Part shown: positions 33,156 through 42,478 of the stretch, piece after piece
Layout of the letters: every line of letters starts with the position of its first letter
How positions within the stretch are numbered: the stretch's first letter is position 1
NCBI GenBank assembly: GCA_050262615.1
Contig: JBLNEL010000329.1
Span: forward strand, 1 to 64,000
Length of the DNA stretch: 64,000 bases
Source of the DNA: JAUZPB01 sp050262615
Lineage (GTDB): Bacteria; Bacteroidota; Ignavibacteria; Ignavibacteriales; SURF-24
Direction: 5' to 3'
Notes under the pieces: model-generated
The model's database searches: none
Seen by the model: the letters and a program-made list of their open reading frames with translations, nothing else
What the model was told of the DNA's origin: nothing
Translations under genes and position numbers: made by a program

Positions 33156-34205
33156 TTGAATCTGAAGAACGATCTATTTTTAAGAGCATGCAGACGTCAG
33201 GCGGTTGAAAGGACACCGGTATGGATCATGCGTCAGGCAGGAAGGTATCTGCCTGAATACAGGGCAGTAAGAGAGAAAGCTGATTTCCTTACGATGTGCA
33301 AGACTCCGGAGCTTGCCTCAGAAGTAACGCTTCAGCCGATTGACATACTTGGGACAGATGCAGCGATTATTTTTTCAGATATACTTGTAATTCCAGAAGC
33401 AATGGGGATGCATCTAGAAATGCACGAAGGAAAAGGTCCGATATTTCATAATCCGGTAAGGTCATCAGAAGATGTAAAAAGTCTGAAAGAGATTGATCCC
33501 ACGGTTGATCTAAAGTATGTTTTAGATGCAGTTGAATTAACAAAGAAAGAATTAAACGGAAGGGTTCCCTTAATTGGTTTCAGCGGGTCGCCCTGGACGC
33601 TTTTAACATATATGGTCGAAGGCAGGGGTTCGAAGAATTTTTCCTTTGTAAAGAAGATGATATATAATGATCCTGCACTTGCGCACAGGCTGCTTGATAA
33701 AATTTCAAAAGCTGTAGCTGATTATCTTTCGGCCAAGATAGCATCAGGAGTAAATGCCATACAGATCTTTGATACATGGGGCGGAATACTTTCGCAGAAA
33801 GACTTCAGGGAATTTTCGCTTCAATACATAACAAAAGTAATTTCGGAGATAAAGAAAAACGATGAGCCTGTAATAGTATTTGCCAAGGGAGTGCATTATA
33901 ATCTTCAGGATATTATAAATTCAGGAGCTGATGTGCTTGGAATGGACTGGACAATGGATTTAGGAGAAGTAAGAAAGCAAATTCAGGATAAAGCAGCGCT
34001 TCAGGGTAATATGGATCCATGTGTTCTTTATGCCGGTAAAGAAAACATACGCAAAGAAGTAATAAAGGTGCTTGAGTCATACGGCAATGGAAGCGGGCAT
34101 ATATTTAATTTAGGGCACGGGATACTGCCGGATGTTGATCCGGAAAATGCAAAGGCGCTGGTTCAGTTTGTAAAAGAAGAAAGCAAAAAGTTTCACACGA
34201 AATAA
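33156..34205 (+). CDS. hemE: Uroporphyrinogen decarboxylase
   Basis: The 349-residue enzyme removes four acetate carboxyls from uroporphyrinogen III to give coproporphyrinogen III. The signatures PVWIMRQAGRYLPEYR (with the substrate-binding Arg residues), GFSGSPWTLLTYMVEG, FDTWGG, VLGMDWTMDLGEVR, QGNMDP and FNLGHGILP are all present. The start is TTG at 33156, seven bases after AAGGA; there is no earlier in-frame ATG. It lies 74 bases after the tetR::hemD fusion and 131 before hemN. Confidence 0.97.
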   Translation: MNLKNDLFLRACRRQAVERTPVWIMRQAGRYLPEYRAVREKADFLTMCKTPELASEVTLQPIDILGTDAAIIFSDILVIPEAMGMHLEMHEGKGPIFHNPVRSSEDVKSLKEIDPTVDLKYVLDAVELTKKELNGRVPLIGFSGSPWTLLTYMVEGRGSKNFSFVKKMIYNDPALAHRLLDKISKAVADYLSAKIASGVNAIQIFDTWGGILSQKDFREFSLQYITKVISEIKKNDEPVIVFAKGVHYNLQDIINSGADVLGMDWTMDLGEVRKQIQDKAALQGNMDPCVLYAGKENIRKEVIKVLESYGNGSGHIFNLGHGILPDVDPENAKALVQFVKEESKKFHTK

Positions 34206-34253
34206 TAAAAGCAGCAGACAGATTATATTTGAAAAAATTCAGGTAAAGAAAAA

Positions 34254-34316
34254 GCAAGCTCAGTAAAAAAGCAAGCTCAGAAAAAAAGCAAGCTCAGTAA
34301 AAAAGCAAGCTCAGAA
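34254..34316. repeat. 17-bp tandem repeat, four copies, upstream of hemN
   Basis: GCAAGCTCAG followed by an A-rich 7-mer recurs at 34254, 34271, 34288 and 34305. It is in the leader between hemE and hemN, ending just before the hemN ribosome site. Confidence 0.92.
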
Positions 34317-34336
34317 AAATCCAGGAGATAAATAAA

Positions 34337-35734
34337 ATGTTTCAGATAGATTTAGATAAAGTAAGAAAATATGATAAACCGGGGCCAAGGTACACAAGCT
34401 ATCCGACGGCTCCACAGTTTAATGAAAGTTTCAGGCATGAGCAGTACCTGGATGAAATAATAAAAACAAATTACGTATCAGATCCTACAAGTGCAGTCAG
34501 CACTTTGCCTGATATTTCGTTATACTATCATATTCCCTTCTGCGACACGCTTTGTTATTTCTGCGGCTGCAATATGCTTATTACGCGCAACCGTGAAAGA
34601 GTAAAAGAATATGTGAAGTATTTAAAGAAAGAGATTGATCTTTTGCGGACATATATACTGCCCGATAGGAAAGTCACACAGCTGCACTGGGGCGGCGGCA
34701 CACCGACGCATCTTGATCCGGATGAAATTCAGGATCTTATAAAGTACATCAGTCAATCTTTTGATTTTAAGTCAGAGATTGAAGCCGGCTGTGAGATTGA
34801 TCCGCGCGGGCTTACAAGAGAGCACTTAGAAGCTCTGCGCCAAGGTGGCTTTAACAGAATAAGCATGGGAGTGCAGGACTTTAATGAAAAAGTTCAGAAG
34901 GCAGTAAACAGAATTCAGCCTGAAGATATAACGCGTCAGACTGTAAACTGGGTAAGGGAGCTTGGATTCAACAGTATAAATCTTGATCTTATGTACGGCT
35001 TGCCGTTTCAGAGTGCAGAGACATTCGGTGCTACGGTTGACAAGGTAATTGACATATCGCCCGACAGGATAGCGGTTTTTAATTATGCACATGTTCCATG
35101 GATGAAAAAGCATATGGCATTAATTCATCCTGAGGATCTTCCGGCGCCTGAAGAAAAGCTGCAGATATTAAAAATGACTGTTGAGAAGTTAACCTCAGCA
35201 GGGTATGTATTTATAGGTATGGATCACTTTGCAAAGCCTGATGATGAGCTTGCAGCGGCATTCAGGGAAAAGAAGCTTTACAGGAACTTCCAGGGCTACA
35301 GCACTAATGCAGGAGCTGATCTGTATGCAATGGGAATAACGGCAATAAGTCAGCTGCAGAGGATATATGCACAGAACTTCAAGACTGAGAAAGAATACTT
35401 TGCAGCTTTAGATGAAAACATACTGCCGGTTGCAAAAGGCTATTACTTAAATGAAGATGACTTACTGCGCCGCAGTGTAATAATGAGGCTTATGTGCGAC
35501 TTTGAGCTAAACATACCGAAGTTTGAAAAAGAGCATAACATTAATTTCAGAGAGTACTTTGCCTGGGGATTAAATAATCTTAAGCCTTTAGAAGAAGACA
35601 ACCTGGTAGTGCTTACAGAAGATGATATAAAGGTAACTGAAATGGGAAGGCTTCTTGTAAGGAATATTGCGATGAACTTTGACGGATACATTGAAAGGAA
35701 GGAAGACACGGCAAGATACTCTAGAACTGTTTAA
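34337..35734 (+). CDS. hemN: Oxygen-independent coproporphyrinogen III oxidase
   Basis: The 465-residue radical SAM enzyme converts coproporphyrinogen III to protoporphyrinogen IX without oxygen. The cluster motif is Cys69-x3-Cys73-x2-Cys76 with Cys78 following (FCDTLCYFCGCN). LHWGGGTPTHL, RISMGVQDFNEKVQKAVNRIQP and LMYGLPFQ are typical of the true HemN, as is the N-terminal DKPGPRYTSYPTAPQF. It is therefore a genuine HemN rather than the HemW chaperone, which lacks that N-terminus and the fourth Cys. The ATG follows CAGGAG. Its presence suits an organism that lives with little oxygen. A repeated AT-rich element begins at the stop codon. Confidence 0.97.
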   Translation: MFQIDLDKVRKYDKPGPRYTSYPTAPQFNESFRHEQYLDEIIKTNYVSDPTSAVSTLPDISLYYHIPFCDTLCYFCGCNMLITRNRERVKEYVKYLKKEIDLLRTYILPDRKVTQLHWGGGTPTHLDPDEIQDLIKYISQSFDFKSEIEAGCEIDPRGLTREHLEALRQGGFNRISMGVQDFNEKVQKAVNRIQPEDITRQTVNWVRELGFNSINLDLMYGLPFQSAETFGATVDKVIDISPDRIAVFNYAHVPWMKKHMALIHPEDLPAPEEKLQILKMTVEKLTSAGYVFIGMDHFAKPDDELAAAFREKKLYRNFQGYSTNAGADLYAMGITAISQLQRIYAQNFKTEKEYFAALDENILPVAKGYYLNEDDLLRRSVIMRLMCDFELNIPKFEKEHNINFREYFAWGLNNLKPLEEDNLVVLTEDDIKVTEMGRLLVRNIAMNFDGYIERKEDTARYSRTV

Positions 35735-35766
35735 ATTATGAATTATGAATTAAGAATTATGAATTA
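35734..35766. repeat. AT-rich element abutting the hemN stop codon
   Basis: AATTATGAATT/AAGAATT units start at the last base of the hemN TAA. The same sequence words appear at 45718-45826 and 51373-51452, also directly at stop codons; this copy lacks the TTCGGCAGG part. Confidence 0.7.
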
Positions 35767-35807
35767 GTTGACAGGTGGATTCTTAAAAATAATTGAAAGG
35801 GCGCTGT

Positions 35808-36764
35808 ATGAATGGGACTGCTGTTGTATTGTTTAATTTGGGAGGACCGGATTCTTTAGAGGCGGTTCAGCCATTTCTGGCTAACCTGTTTAGCGACAGG
35901 GATATTTTTAAACTGCCGTTCCAGGATTTCATGGCAAATTTCATTGCAAGGAAAAGAGCTCCGAAAGTAATAGAAGAATACAAACTAATAGGCGGCAAGT
36001 CGCCAATTGGATATTGGACAGAGATCCAAAGGAAAATGCTTGAAGAAAGGCTGCGCCGTTTTAATCCTGATATCGATGTATACACAGCCATGCGCTACTG
36101 GCATCCGCTTACAAAAGCAGTGGCAGAAGATGTTCAGAAAAGGAACTATCAGAGAATTGTTCTTCTGCCGCTCTATCCGCATTACTCAGTTTCAACCACC
36201 GGGTCATCTTTTAATGAATGGAAAAGAGAGTATAAAGGCGATCAGTCGAAATTGCTTTATATAAACGAATACTCTACAAATGCGACCTATGTCCGTGCAA
36301 TAAATCAGAGGATAGACGAGGCGTTATTAAAATTTCCGGAACAGGTACGAAGTCAGGTGCAGTTAGTATTCAGTGCCCATGGCACTCCGGTCAGTTATGT
36401 AAAAAAAGGTGATCCTTACAGCAAGCAGATAAAGCAGACAGTTTCACATATAATGAAGCTTAGGGGTAATTCGCATGAATATCATGAATGTTACCAGAGT
36501 AAAGTTGGTCCGGTAAAGTGGCTTGAACCGGCAACAGACAAAATGATTGAGGAACTTGCATCAAAGGGGAAAAAGCACTTATTATTAATTCCAATAAGTT
36601 TTGTTTCCGATCATGTTGAAACGCTTTTTGAGCTGGGCATTGAATATAAGCATGTTGCCGACAAAGTTGGAATTGAGAACTATATAGTAATGACAGGGCT
36701 GAATGATTCGCCTCTATTTGCAGATGCTTTAAGCGAAGTAGTAAATCAGGTTTTTACAGAATAA
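35808..36764 (+). CDS. hemH: Ferrochelatase
   Basis: The 318-residue enzyme inserts iron into protoporphyrin IX, the last step of heme synthesis. The opening VVLFNLGGPDSLEAVQPFL, the metal-site His in VFSAHGTPVSYVKKGDPY, YHECYQSKVGPVKWLEPAT and PISFVSDHVETLFEL are all family signatures. The ATG at 35808 is chosen because GAAAGGG precedes it by five bases; the in-frame TTG at 35793 would only add MKGRC. It lies 73 bases after hemN and 73 before hemY. Confidence 0.97.
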   Translation: MNGTAVVLFNLGGPDSLEAVQPFLANLFSDRDIFKLPFQDFMANFIARKRAPKVIEEYKLIGGKSPIGYWTEIQRKMLEERLRRFNPDIDVYTAMRYWHPLTKAVAEDVQKRNYQRIVLLPLYPHYSVSTTGSSFNEWKREYKGDQSKLLYINEYSTNATYVRAINQRIDEALLKFPEQVRSQVQLVFSAHGTPVSYVKKGDPYSKQIKQTVSHIMKLRGNSHEYHECYQSKVGPVKWLEPATDKMIEELASKGKKHLLLIPISFVSDHVETLFELGIEYKHVADKVGIENYIVMTGLNDSPLFADALSEVVNQVFTE

Positions 36765-36837
36765 AAACAGAATTAGAAAAAAAACAAGAACACAGAGTTG
36801 TGTTTTGTTAAGAGATAAATACAGGAAAAGGAAGAGA

Positions 36838-38211
36838 ATGGCTAAAAAAATTGTTGTACTTGGTGCAGGGATTTCCGGACTAGCTGCAGCTTACTGGCTT
36901 AAAAAAGAAGGACTCGAGGTAATTGTTCTCGAGAAAAATCCTGAAGCAGGCGGGGCAATGATCAGCAGCCATGAGAATGGATACATGGTCGATTATGGTC
37001 CAAACAGCGGGCTTGAGACCACTCCTTTGATTTCGCAGCTTGTAGAAGAAGTTGGTCTTAAAGGTCAGATGATCTATGCCAACGAGGAGGGCAACAGAAG
37101 ATATATTTTAAGAGACGGAGAGCTTCATGCCCTGCCGATGAGTCCGCCTGCATTTATTAAAACAAAGCTTTTTTCGACTGGAGCCAAATTAAGGTTATTT
37201 GCAGAGCCATTTATCGGAAGGTCGGAGGACGGGTATTATCAGAGCATTTCTCAATTTGTTTCAAGGAGGCTCGGTCAGGAATTTTTAGACTATGCAATTA
37301 ACCCATTTGTTGCCGGCGTATATGCCGGCAATCCGGATGAGCTGAGTGTAAAGTCGGCATTTCCGAAGCTATACAGGCTTGAGGAAAAATACGGCGGACT
37401 TATAAAGGGTATGATAAAAGGCGCAAAGGAAAGAAAGCAGCGCAACGAGGAATCGAAGCAAAGTGCAAAGATGTTCTCCTTTACAGACGGAATGCAGACA
37501 TTTCCTAAGGCAATTGCCGGCAATTTAGGCGAGAGGGTTATTTTCAATGCAGAGGTTAAAAAAATAAAAAGGTCAGGGGGCTGTTACATAATAAACTACA
37601 GTCAGAACGGATCAGAGAAATTCATAGAGACTGAAGTTATAATTTCAACACTTCCTGCGCACATAGCCTGTTACTTATTTGAAGAATTTGACGACAAGCT
37701 ATATGGTCATCTGAAATCTCTATATTATCCGCCTGTAAAGGTTTTGTACCTTGGATATGAGAAGTCCTCGATCGGAAGGCCGCTTGATGGTTTTGGTTTT
37801 CTTATACCGCAAAAAGAAAAAAAGTCCTTTTTAGGGGCCATATGGAGTTCAGTAATATTTAAGAACAGGGCACCTGAAGGCATAGCGGCTTTCACCTTAT
37901 TTATAGGCGGAGCGCGTTCGCCGGAGTTATTTGAAGTTGATGAAAAGCAATTAAATCAAAAAGTCCTGAGTGAATTTCATGAAATAATGAAAATTTCAAA
38001 GCCGCCGGTCTTTAAGGCCGAAAGGATGTGGCCCAAGGCAATTCCGCAGTACAATATCGGCTACATTGAGCATGAAAGGTATTTTGACCAATTTGAAGAA
38101 GCGCACAAAGGAATAATCTTAAGCGGAAATTTCAGAGGTGGAATTTCAGTCGGTGACTGCGTTAAAAATTCAGAAGCAGTTTATAAGAAAGCATTAGCAT
38201 TGCTTTCGTAG
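36838..38211 (+). CDS. hemY: Protoporphyrinogen/coproporphyrinogen oxidase, FAD-type
   Basis: The 457-residue flavoprotein oxidises protoporphyrinogen IX (or coproporphyrinogen III in some lineages) to the porphyrin. The FAD motif GAGISG is at 9-14. VDYGPNSGLET, FLDYAINPFVAGVYAGNP, FSFTDGMQTFPKAIA and the C-terminal GNFRGGISVGDCVKNS are diagnostic for HemY/HemG-type oxidases. In this cluster hemN supplies protoporphyrinogen, so the classical route through protoporphyrin is likely. The ATG at 36838 follows AGGAAAAGG; a longer frame from 36805 has no ATG and adds a basic stretch unlike the family. Confidence 0.95.
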   Translation: MAKKIVVLGAGISGLAAAYWLKKEGLEVIVLEKNPEAGGAMISSHENGYMVDYGPNSGLETTPLISQLVEEVGLKGQMIYANEEGNRRYILRDGELHALPMSPPAFIKTKLFSTGAKLRLFAEPFIGRSEDGYYQSISQFVSRRLGQEFLDYAINPFVAGVYAGNPDELSVKSAFPKLYRLEEKYGGLIKGMIKGAKERKQRNEESKQSAKMFSFTDGMQTFPKAIAGNLGERVIFNAEVKKIKRSGGCYIINYSQNGSEKFIETEVIISTLPAHIACYLFEEFDDKLYGHLKSLYYPPVKVLYLGYEKSSIGRPLDGFGFLIPQKEKKSFLGAIWSSVIFKNRAPEGIAAFTLFIGGARSPELFEVDEKQLNQKVLSEFHEIMKISKPPVFKAERMWPKAIPQYNIGYIEHERYFDQFEEAHKGIILSGNFRGGISVGDCVKNSEAVYKKALALLS

Positions 38212-38302
38212 TATAAGATTTAAGAGTGCAGAGTACACAATTACTTAAATATTAATTATAATAAAGATAAATTTTACATTATACATTTTAGGTGAAACAA
38301 AA

Positions 38303-39289
38303 ATGGCTAATTATCCAACAAAAAGATTAAGGCGTCTGCGTTATAATCCAGTGATCCGGGATATGATCAGGGAAACAAGTCTTGAGAAAAATGATCTGAT
38401 TTATCCGCTTTTTGTCGTTCATGGCAAGAACGTTAAAAACGAGATAAAGTCAATGCCCGGGGTATATCAGTTATCGATTGATCTTCTGATCGAAGAATGC
38501 AGGGAAGTTAAATCCTTAGGTATTCCCGCGGTACTTCTTTTTGGTATTCCAGCGCACAAGGATGAAAAAGGAAGCGAGGCATATGATCCAAATGGAATTA
38601 TTCAGCAGGCAGTCAGGGCAATAAAGGAAAGCGTTCCGGGACTGCTTGTTATTACAGATGTTTGTCTATGTGAATACACTTCTCATGGGCATTGCGGGGT
38701 CTTAAACGGTGAAGAGATATTAAATGATGAGACAGTTTCGCTGCTTGCAAAAGAAGCTGTTTCGCATGCTGAAGCAGGAGCTGATATAATAGCTCCTTCA
38801 GATATGATGGACGGGCGGATTGCCTCGATCAGGAAAGCGCTTGACTATAAAGGATTCAGCAAGGTTCCAATAATGAGCTATGCAGCAAAGTATGCCTCAG
38901 GGTTTTACGGACCGTTCAGGGAGGCTGCCGAGTCGACTCCGGCCTTTGGCGACAGGCGTTCGCACCAGATGGATTCAGGAAATGCTGAAGAGGCTTTAAG
39001 GGAAGTTGAAACTGACATTGAAGAAGGTGCTGATTTTGTAATGGTGAAGCCTGCCGGGGCATATCTGGATATTATTTACCGGGTAAAGGAGAGATTCGGA
39101 CTTCCGACGGCAGCTTATCAGGTAAGCGGTGAATACTCGATGATAAAGGCAGCTTCAAAGCTTGGCTGGATAGATGAAGAAAGAGTAATGGTTGAATCTG
39201 TAATGGCAATAAAGCGTGCCGGAGCAGATATCATACTTACCTATTTTGCCAAGGATATTGCAAGATACATAGATAAGGCCAGAAAATAG
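38303..39289 (+). CDS. hemB: Delta-aminolevulinate dehydratase (porphobilinogen synthase)
   Basis: The 328-residue enzyme condenses two 5-aminolevulinates to porphobilinogen. The two Schiff-base lysines are Lys196 (SYAAKYASGFYGPFR) and Lys249 (VMVKPAG). The metal site has Cys121, Cys123 and Cys131 (DVCLCEYTSHGHC), so it is a zinc-dependent type. FGDRRSHQMDSGN and YQVSGEYSMIKAA are conserved. It is the last gene of the heme cluster, 91 bases after hemY, with a hairpin terminator about 80 bases beyond its stop. Confidence 0.97.
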   Translation: MANYPTKRLRRLRYNPVIRDMIRETSLEKNDLIYPLFVVHGKNVKNEIKSMPGVYQLSIDLLIEECREVKSLGIPAVLLFGIPAHKDEKGSEAYDPNGIIQQAVRAIKESVPGLLVITDVCLCEYTSHGHCGVLNGEEILNDETVSLLAKEAVSHAEAGADIIAPSDMMDGRIASIRKALDYKGFSKVPIMSYAAKYASGFYGPFREAAESTPAFGDRRSHQMDSGNAEEALREVETDIEEGADFVMVKPAGAYLDIIYRVKERFGLPTAAYQVSGEYSMIKAASKLGWIDEERVMVESVMAIKRAGADIILTYFAKDIARYIDKARK

Positions 39290-39369
39290 AAGCTTAAGAT
39301 AATTGCAGTTAAAAGTTTCAGCTAGTGGAAAACTAAGTCCGGTAAAAGATAAGTGCAATTTTAATAAAA

Positions 39370-39407
39370 AGCAGGGCGGAAGATAGTATTTTTCAGCCCT
39401 GCTCTTT
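39370..39407 (+). terminator. Terminator at the end of the heme cluster
   Basis: AGCAGGGC (39370-39377) pairs with GCCCTGCT (39396-39403) over an 18-base loop, followed by a short T run. It lies within the 435-base gap 39290-39724. Confidence 0.65.
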
Positions 39408-39616
39408 ACATGTAAAACTTTCCTATTTAATTCAGATCCCATTCAGACAAAAAGATCATTTAGTTACAAAGTGCAGCTTTGCTGGTGAATTCTTTTATAT
39501 TAAACTTCATGCCCTTTTATAATTTGATTTACTTTGCGCCTGAAAATTGATAAATTTAGCTAAATAAGAGCACATAGATGCTTTTGCTCCAGCCGGAAAC
39601 TATAATAGAATCATTA

Positions 39617-39700
39617 TCCAATATTATTGGAACAATTAATGTAACTTATTAAAAAGTAAAATCATTCTGTATATCTTCAGGGAAGCTTAATATTAAGCTT
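39617..39700. promoter_or_regulatory. Two perfect palindromes upstream of the multi-PAS kinase
   Basis: TCCAATA-T-TATTGGA (39617-39631) and AAGCTTAATATTAAGCTT (39683-39700) are perfect dyads. The second ends 24 bases before the ATG, close to the ribosome site, and could be an operator or an mRNA hairpin. Confidence 0.4.
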
Positions 39701-39724
39701 TAGACGTTTTACTGGAAGGAGGTC

Positions 39725-42409
39725 ATGGAGAAAGAGTTTGTCCAGGTCCTTTTAATTGAAGACAATCTGGGTGATGCTAAATTCATAAATGAAATGATAA
39801 ATGAAAGCCGGGATTTTCATTTCAGGTTGGATCATGCATTCAGGCTATCGAGCGGATTGGAGTTTATACAAAAGAAGAAGTATGATGTTATTCTTTTGGA
39901 TTTAGGTCTTCCTGACAGTTTTGGTCTGGAGACGCTCCAGGAGGTACATTCGGCAGCTGAAAGAATCCCGATTGTTATTATGACAGGCTTAGATGACGAA
40001 GAGCTTGGACTTAAGGCTGTGCAGCTAGGAGCGCAGGACTATATTGTAAAACTTCAAATTGATACCAATCTATTAGTTCGTTCCATCCGGTATGCAATTG
40101 AGCGAAAAAAAATCTCACAGAATCTGGCAGAAAGTCAGGCAAATCTTGCAGAAGCGCAGAAACTGGCGCGAATCGGCAACTATGAAGTTTCAATAAACGG
40201 CGAATGGGTTTCCGGATCAGAGGAGGCCTACAGGATATTCGGGCGTGACCGGTCAATGCATTTGTCCAATCTGGATGAATATATAAAAAATATCATTCAT
40301 CCAGAAGACCAGGAAGATGTAAAGTGCATGATAGAAAAAGTAAAAAGTGAAAAGGTTTCTGTAAGTTTTGATTTCAGGGCCATATTGCCCAATGGAGGGG
40401 TAAAATACGTACATAATATTATACGTCCGGTTATAGAAAATTCCGGAGAAATAGTAAGATTTTTCGGAATTGTAATGGACGTTACAGAGCAAAAGCTCAG
40501 CCAGAAAGCTCTGGTAGAAAGCGAAGAGATCACGCGTGCAGTTTTTGAGCAGGCTGCCGTAGGGATTGTTCTGGTTTTACCCAACAAAAGGATATTTAAT
40601 GTAAACGAAAGGTTCTGTCAGATTACGGGGTATTCGAGAGAAGAGCTTTTAAAGTTGACATTTGTTCAGATAACTCACCCTGAAGACCAGCAGAAGGATC
40701 TGGATTTTCTAGAGAAGATCTTTGAAAAAGAGATAAGTGCATTTTCGACGGAAAAAAGATATATCAGAAAAGACGGATTTTATATTTGGGTAAACCTGAC
40801 TGTTTCGCCTATTTACGGTTCAAACGGGGAGCTGAAGTATTATCTTGGAGTAATTCAGGATATAACCGAGCGCAGGTGGGCAGAAGAGGCGCGACTGCAG
40901 AGTGAAGAGACGGCGCATGCTTTTATGAATGCCATAACCGATTCAGCCTTAATCACAGACCTTTCAGGGTTAATAATTTCAGCAAATGAAACCGCTGCTA
41001 AGAGGTCCGGCAGAACTTCAGACAGGTACATTGGCACCAACTACTTTGATTATCTTCCAGAGGAGTTAGCCCATGACAGGCGAAAGCGGATAGAGCAGAT
41101 CCTAATAACGCGTAAGCCAATCAGATTTGAAGATGAAAGGTCAGGCAGAACGATAGACAATATTTTTTATCCGATCTTTGATTCCAGAGGAGAGGTAACA
41201 AGGGTTGCAATACTAGCTATAGATGTTACAGAACGTAAAGTAATTGAAACTGCTTTGCGTGAATCCGAGCAAAGGCTCTCGACAGTCTTCAAGGAATCCC
41301 CCTCACCGATAGCAATACTCAGATTAAGAGACAATGTTTTCCTGGATGTAAATGCAGCATTTGAAAATATGACAGGCTTCAGTTCCAGTGAAATTTTAAA
41401 TAAAGATATGACAAAGTTCAAGATGTTCAGCAATCAGCAGGACAGGCTAAGAATTTTTGAAATGATAAAAAATCAAGGAGAGATCCGTAACTACGAAACC
41501 AATCTGATAGTCAGAGATGGAAGGATTGTAACAGGATTACTCTCTGAGATAAAAATTGTTGTAAATGGTGAAGAAAGTCTGGTCATTGTTGTACATGATA
41601 TTACAGAACGAAAGAAAGCCTTAGAGCAGATAGAAAGATATGTTGAAGAGCTTAAAGGCAACAAAGATCTACTTGAAGAAAGTGCTCGCGAGCTTTCGAT
41701 GCTTAACAGGAAGTTAAATGAGTCAAATGTCAATAAGGATAAATTCTTTTCAATTTTAGCACATGATCTGAGGAGTCCTTTTTCAGCGCTGCTTGGTTTT
41801 GCCGAGTTTTTAACGAATCATCTTGATGAGCTTTCGCAGGATGAAGTAAGGGACTTTTCGCAAAGGATCTACAGATCGCTTAACAATCTATTTAAGCTAA
41901 TTGAAAACCTTCTGCAATGGTCAAGGATACAGACAGGAAGAATAGACTACTCGCCTGCTATTTTTGATCTGCACAATCTGGCAGTTGAGATACTTGATGT
42001 TTATCATGTAAATATTACGCAGAAGGCACTGAATGTTATTAATCAGATCGCTCAGGGCACGCTGGTTTTTGCCGACAGGGATATGATTGATTCAGTAGTT
42101 GCAAATCTGCTTTCAAATGCCATAAAATTTACTCCTCATGGCGGAAGGATAATACTTGAGGCCAGAGCTTTTGACAGTCATTATCAGGTAAGCGTTACTG
42201 ATTCAGGTGTAGGAATAAGTGCAGAGAACCTGAAGCGGTTATTCAAGATAGAAGAGACGCTAACAACAGAAGGCACAGAGAAGGAAAAAGGCACAGGGCT
42301 GGGGCTGATACTCTGCAGGGAATTTATTGAAATCAATCACGGCACAATAACTGCAGAAAGCGAGCCTGGCAAATGGAGCAGGTTTACAATTACGCTGCCC
42401 CGTGCCTGA
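39725..42409 (+). CDS. Hybrid histidine kinase: REC-4xPAS-HisKA-HATPase
   Basis: The 894-residue soluble kinase starts with a receiver (Asp59 in LLDLGLPD, Lys109). Four PAS/PAC units follow at about 145-258, 266-385, 395-505 and 515-630, each ending in a DVTE/DITE(R/Q)K-type motif. HisKA carries His680 in SILAHDLRSPF, and the ATPase domain has LLSNAIKF, DSGVG and GTGLGLILCREF. It has no membrane segment or DNA-binding domain. Its receiver is closely related to those at 428 and 16071; the two kinases differ mainly in PAS number. A perfect AGGAGGT ribosome site precedes the ATG, and two palindromes lie in its leader. No partner regulator is adjacent, so its targets lie elsewhere. Confidence 0.94.
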   Translation: MEKEFVQVLLIEDNLGDAKFINEMINESRDFHFRLDHAFRLSSGLEFIQKKKYDVILLDLGLPDSFGLETLQEVHSAAERIPIVIMTGLDDEELGLKAVQLGAQDYIVKLQIDTNLLVRSIRYAIERKKISQNLAESQANLAEAQKLARIGNYEVSINGEWVSGSEEAYRIFGRDRSMHLSNLDEYIKNIIHPEDQEDVKCMIEKVKSEKVSVSFDFRAILPNGGVKYVHNIIRPVIENSGEIVRFFGIVMDVTEQKLSQKALVESEEITRAVFEQAAVGIVLVLPNKRIFNVNERFCQITGYSREELLKLTFVQITHPEDQQKDLDFLEKIFEKEISAFSTEKRYIRKDGFYIWVNLTVSPIYGSNGELKYYLGVIQDITERRWAEEARLQSEETAHAFMNAITDSALITDLSGLIISANETAAKRSGRTSDRYIGTNYFDYLPEELAHDRRKRIEQILITRKPIRFEDERSGRTIDNIFYPIFDSRGEVTRVAILAIDVTERKVIETALRESEQRLSTVFKESPSPIAILRLRDNVFLDVNAAFENMTGFSSSEILNKDMTKFKMFSNQQDRLRIFEMIKNQGEIRNYETNLIVRDGRIVTGLLSEIKIVVNGEESLVIVVHDITERKKALEQIERYVEELKGNKDLLEESARELSMLNRKLNESNVNKDKFFSILAHDLRSPFSALLGFAEFLTNHLDELSQDEVRDFSQRIYRSLNNLFKLIENLLQWSRIQTGRIDYSPAIFDLHNLAVEILDVYHVNITQKALNVINQIAQGTLVFADRDMIDSVVANLLSNAIKFTPHGGRIILEARAFDSHYQVSVTDSGVGISAENLKRLFKIEETLTTEGTEKEKGTGLGLILCREFIEINHGTITAESEPGKWSRFTITLPRA

Positions 42410-42478
42410 CAGGGCAATTTTTACCTAAGCACTTTTTCTCTTTTTAGTTTTATTTTTTATTTTCCCCTGTTCATAAAA

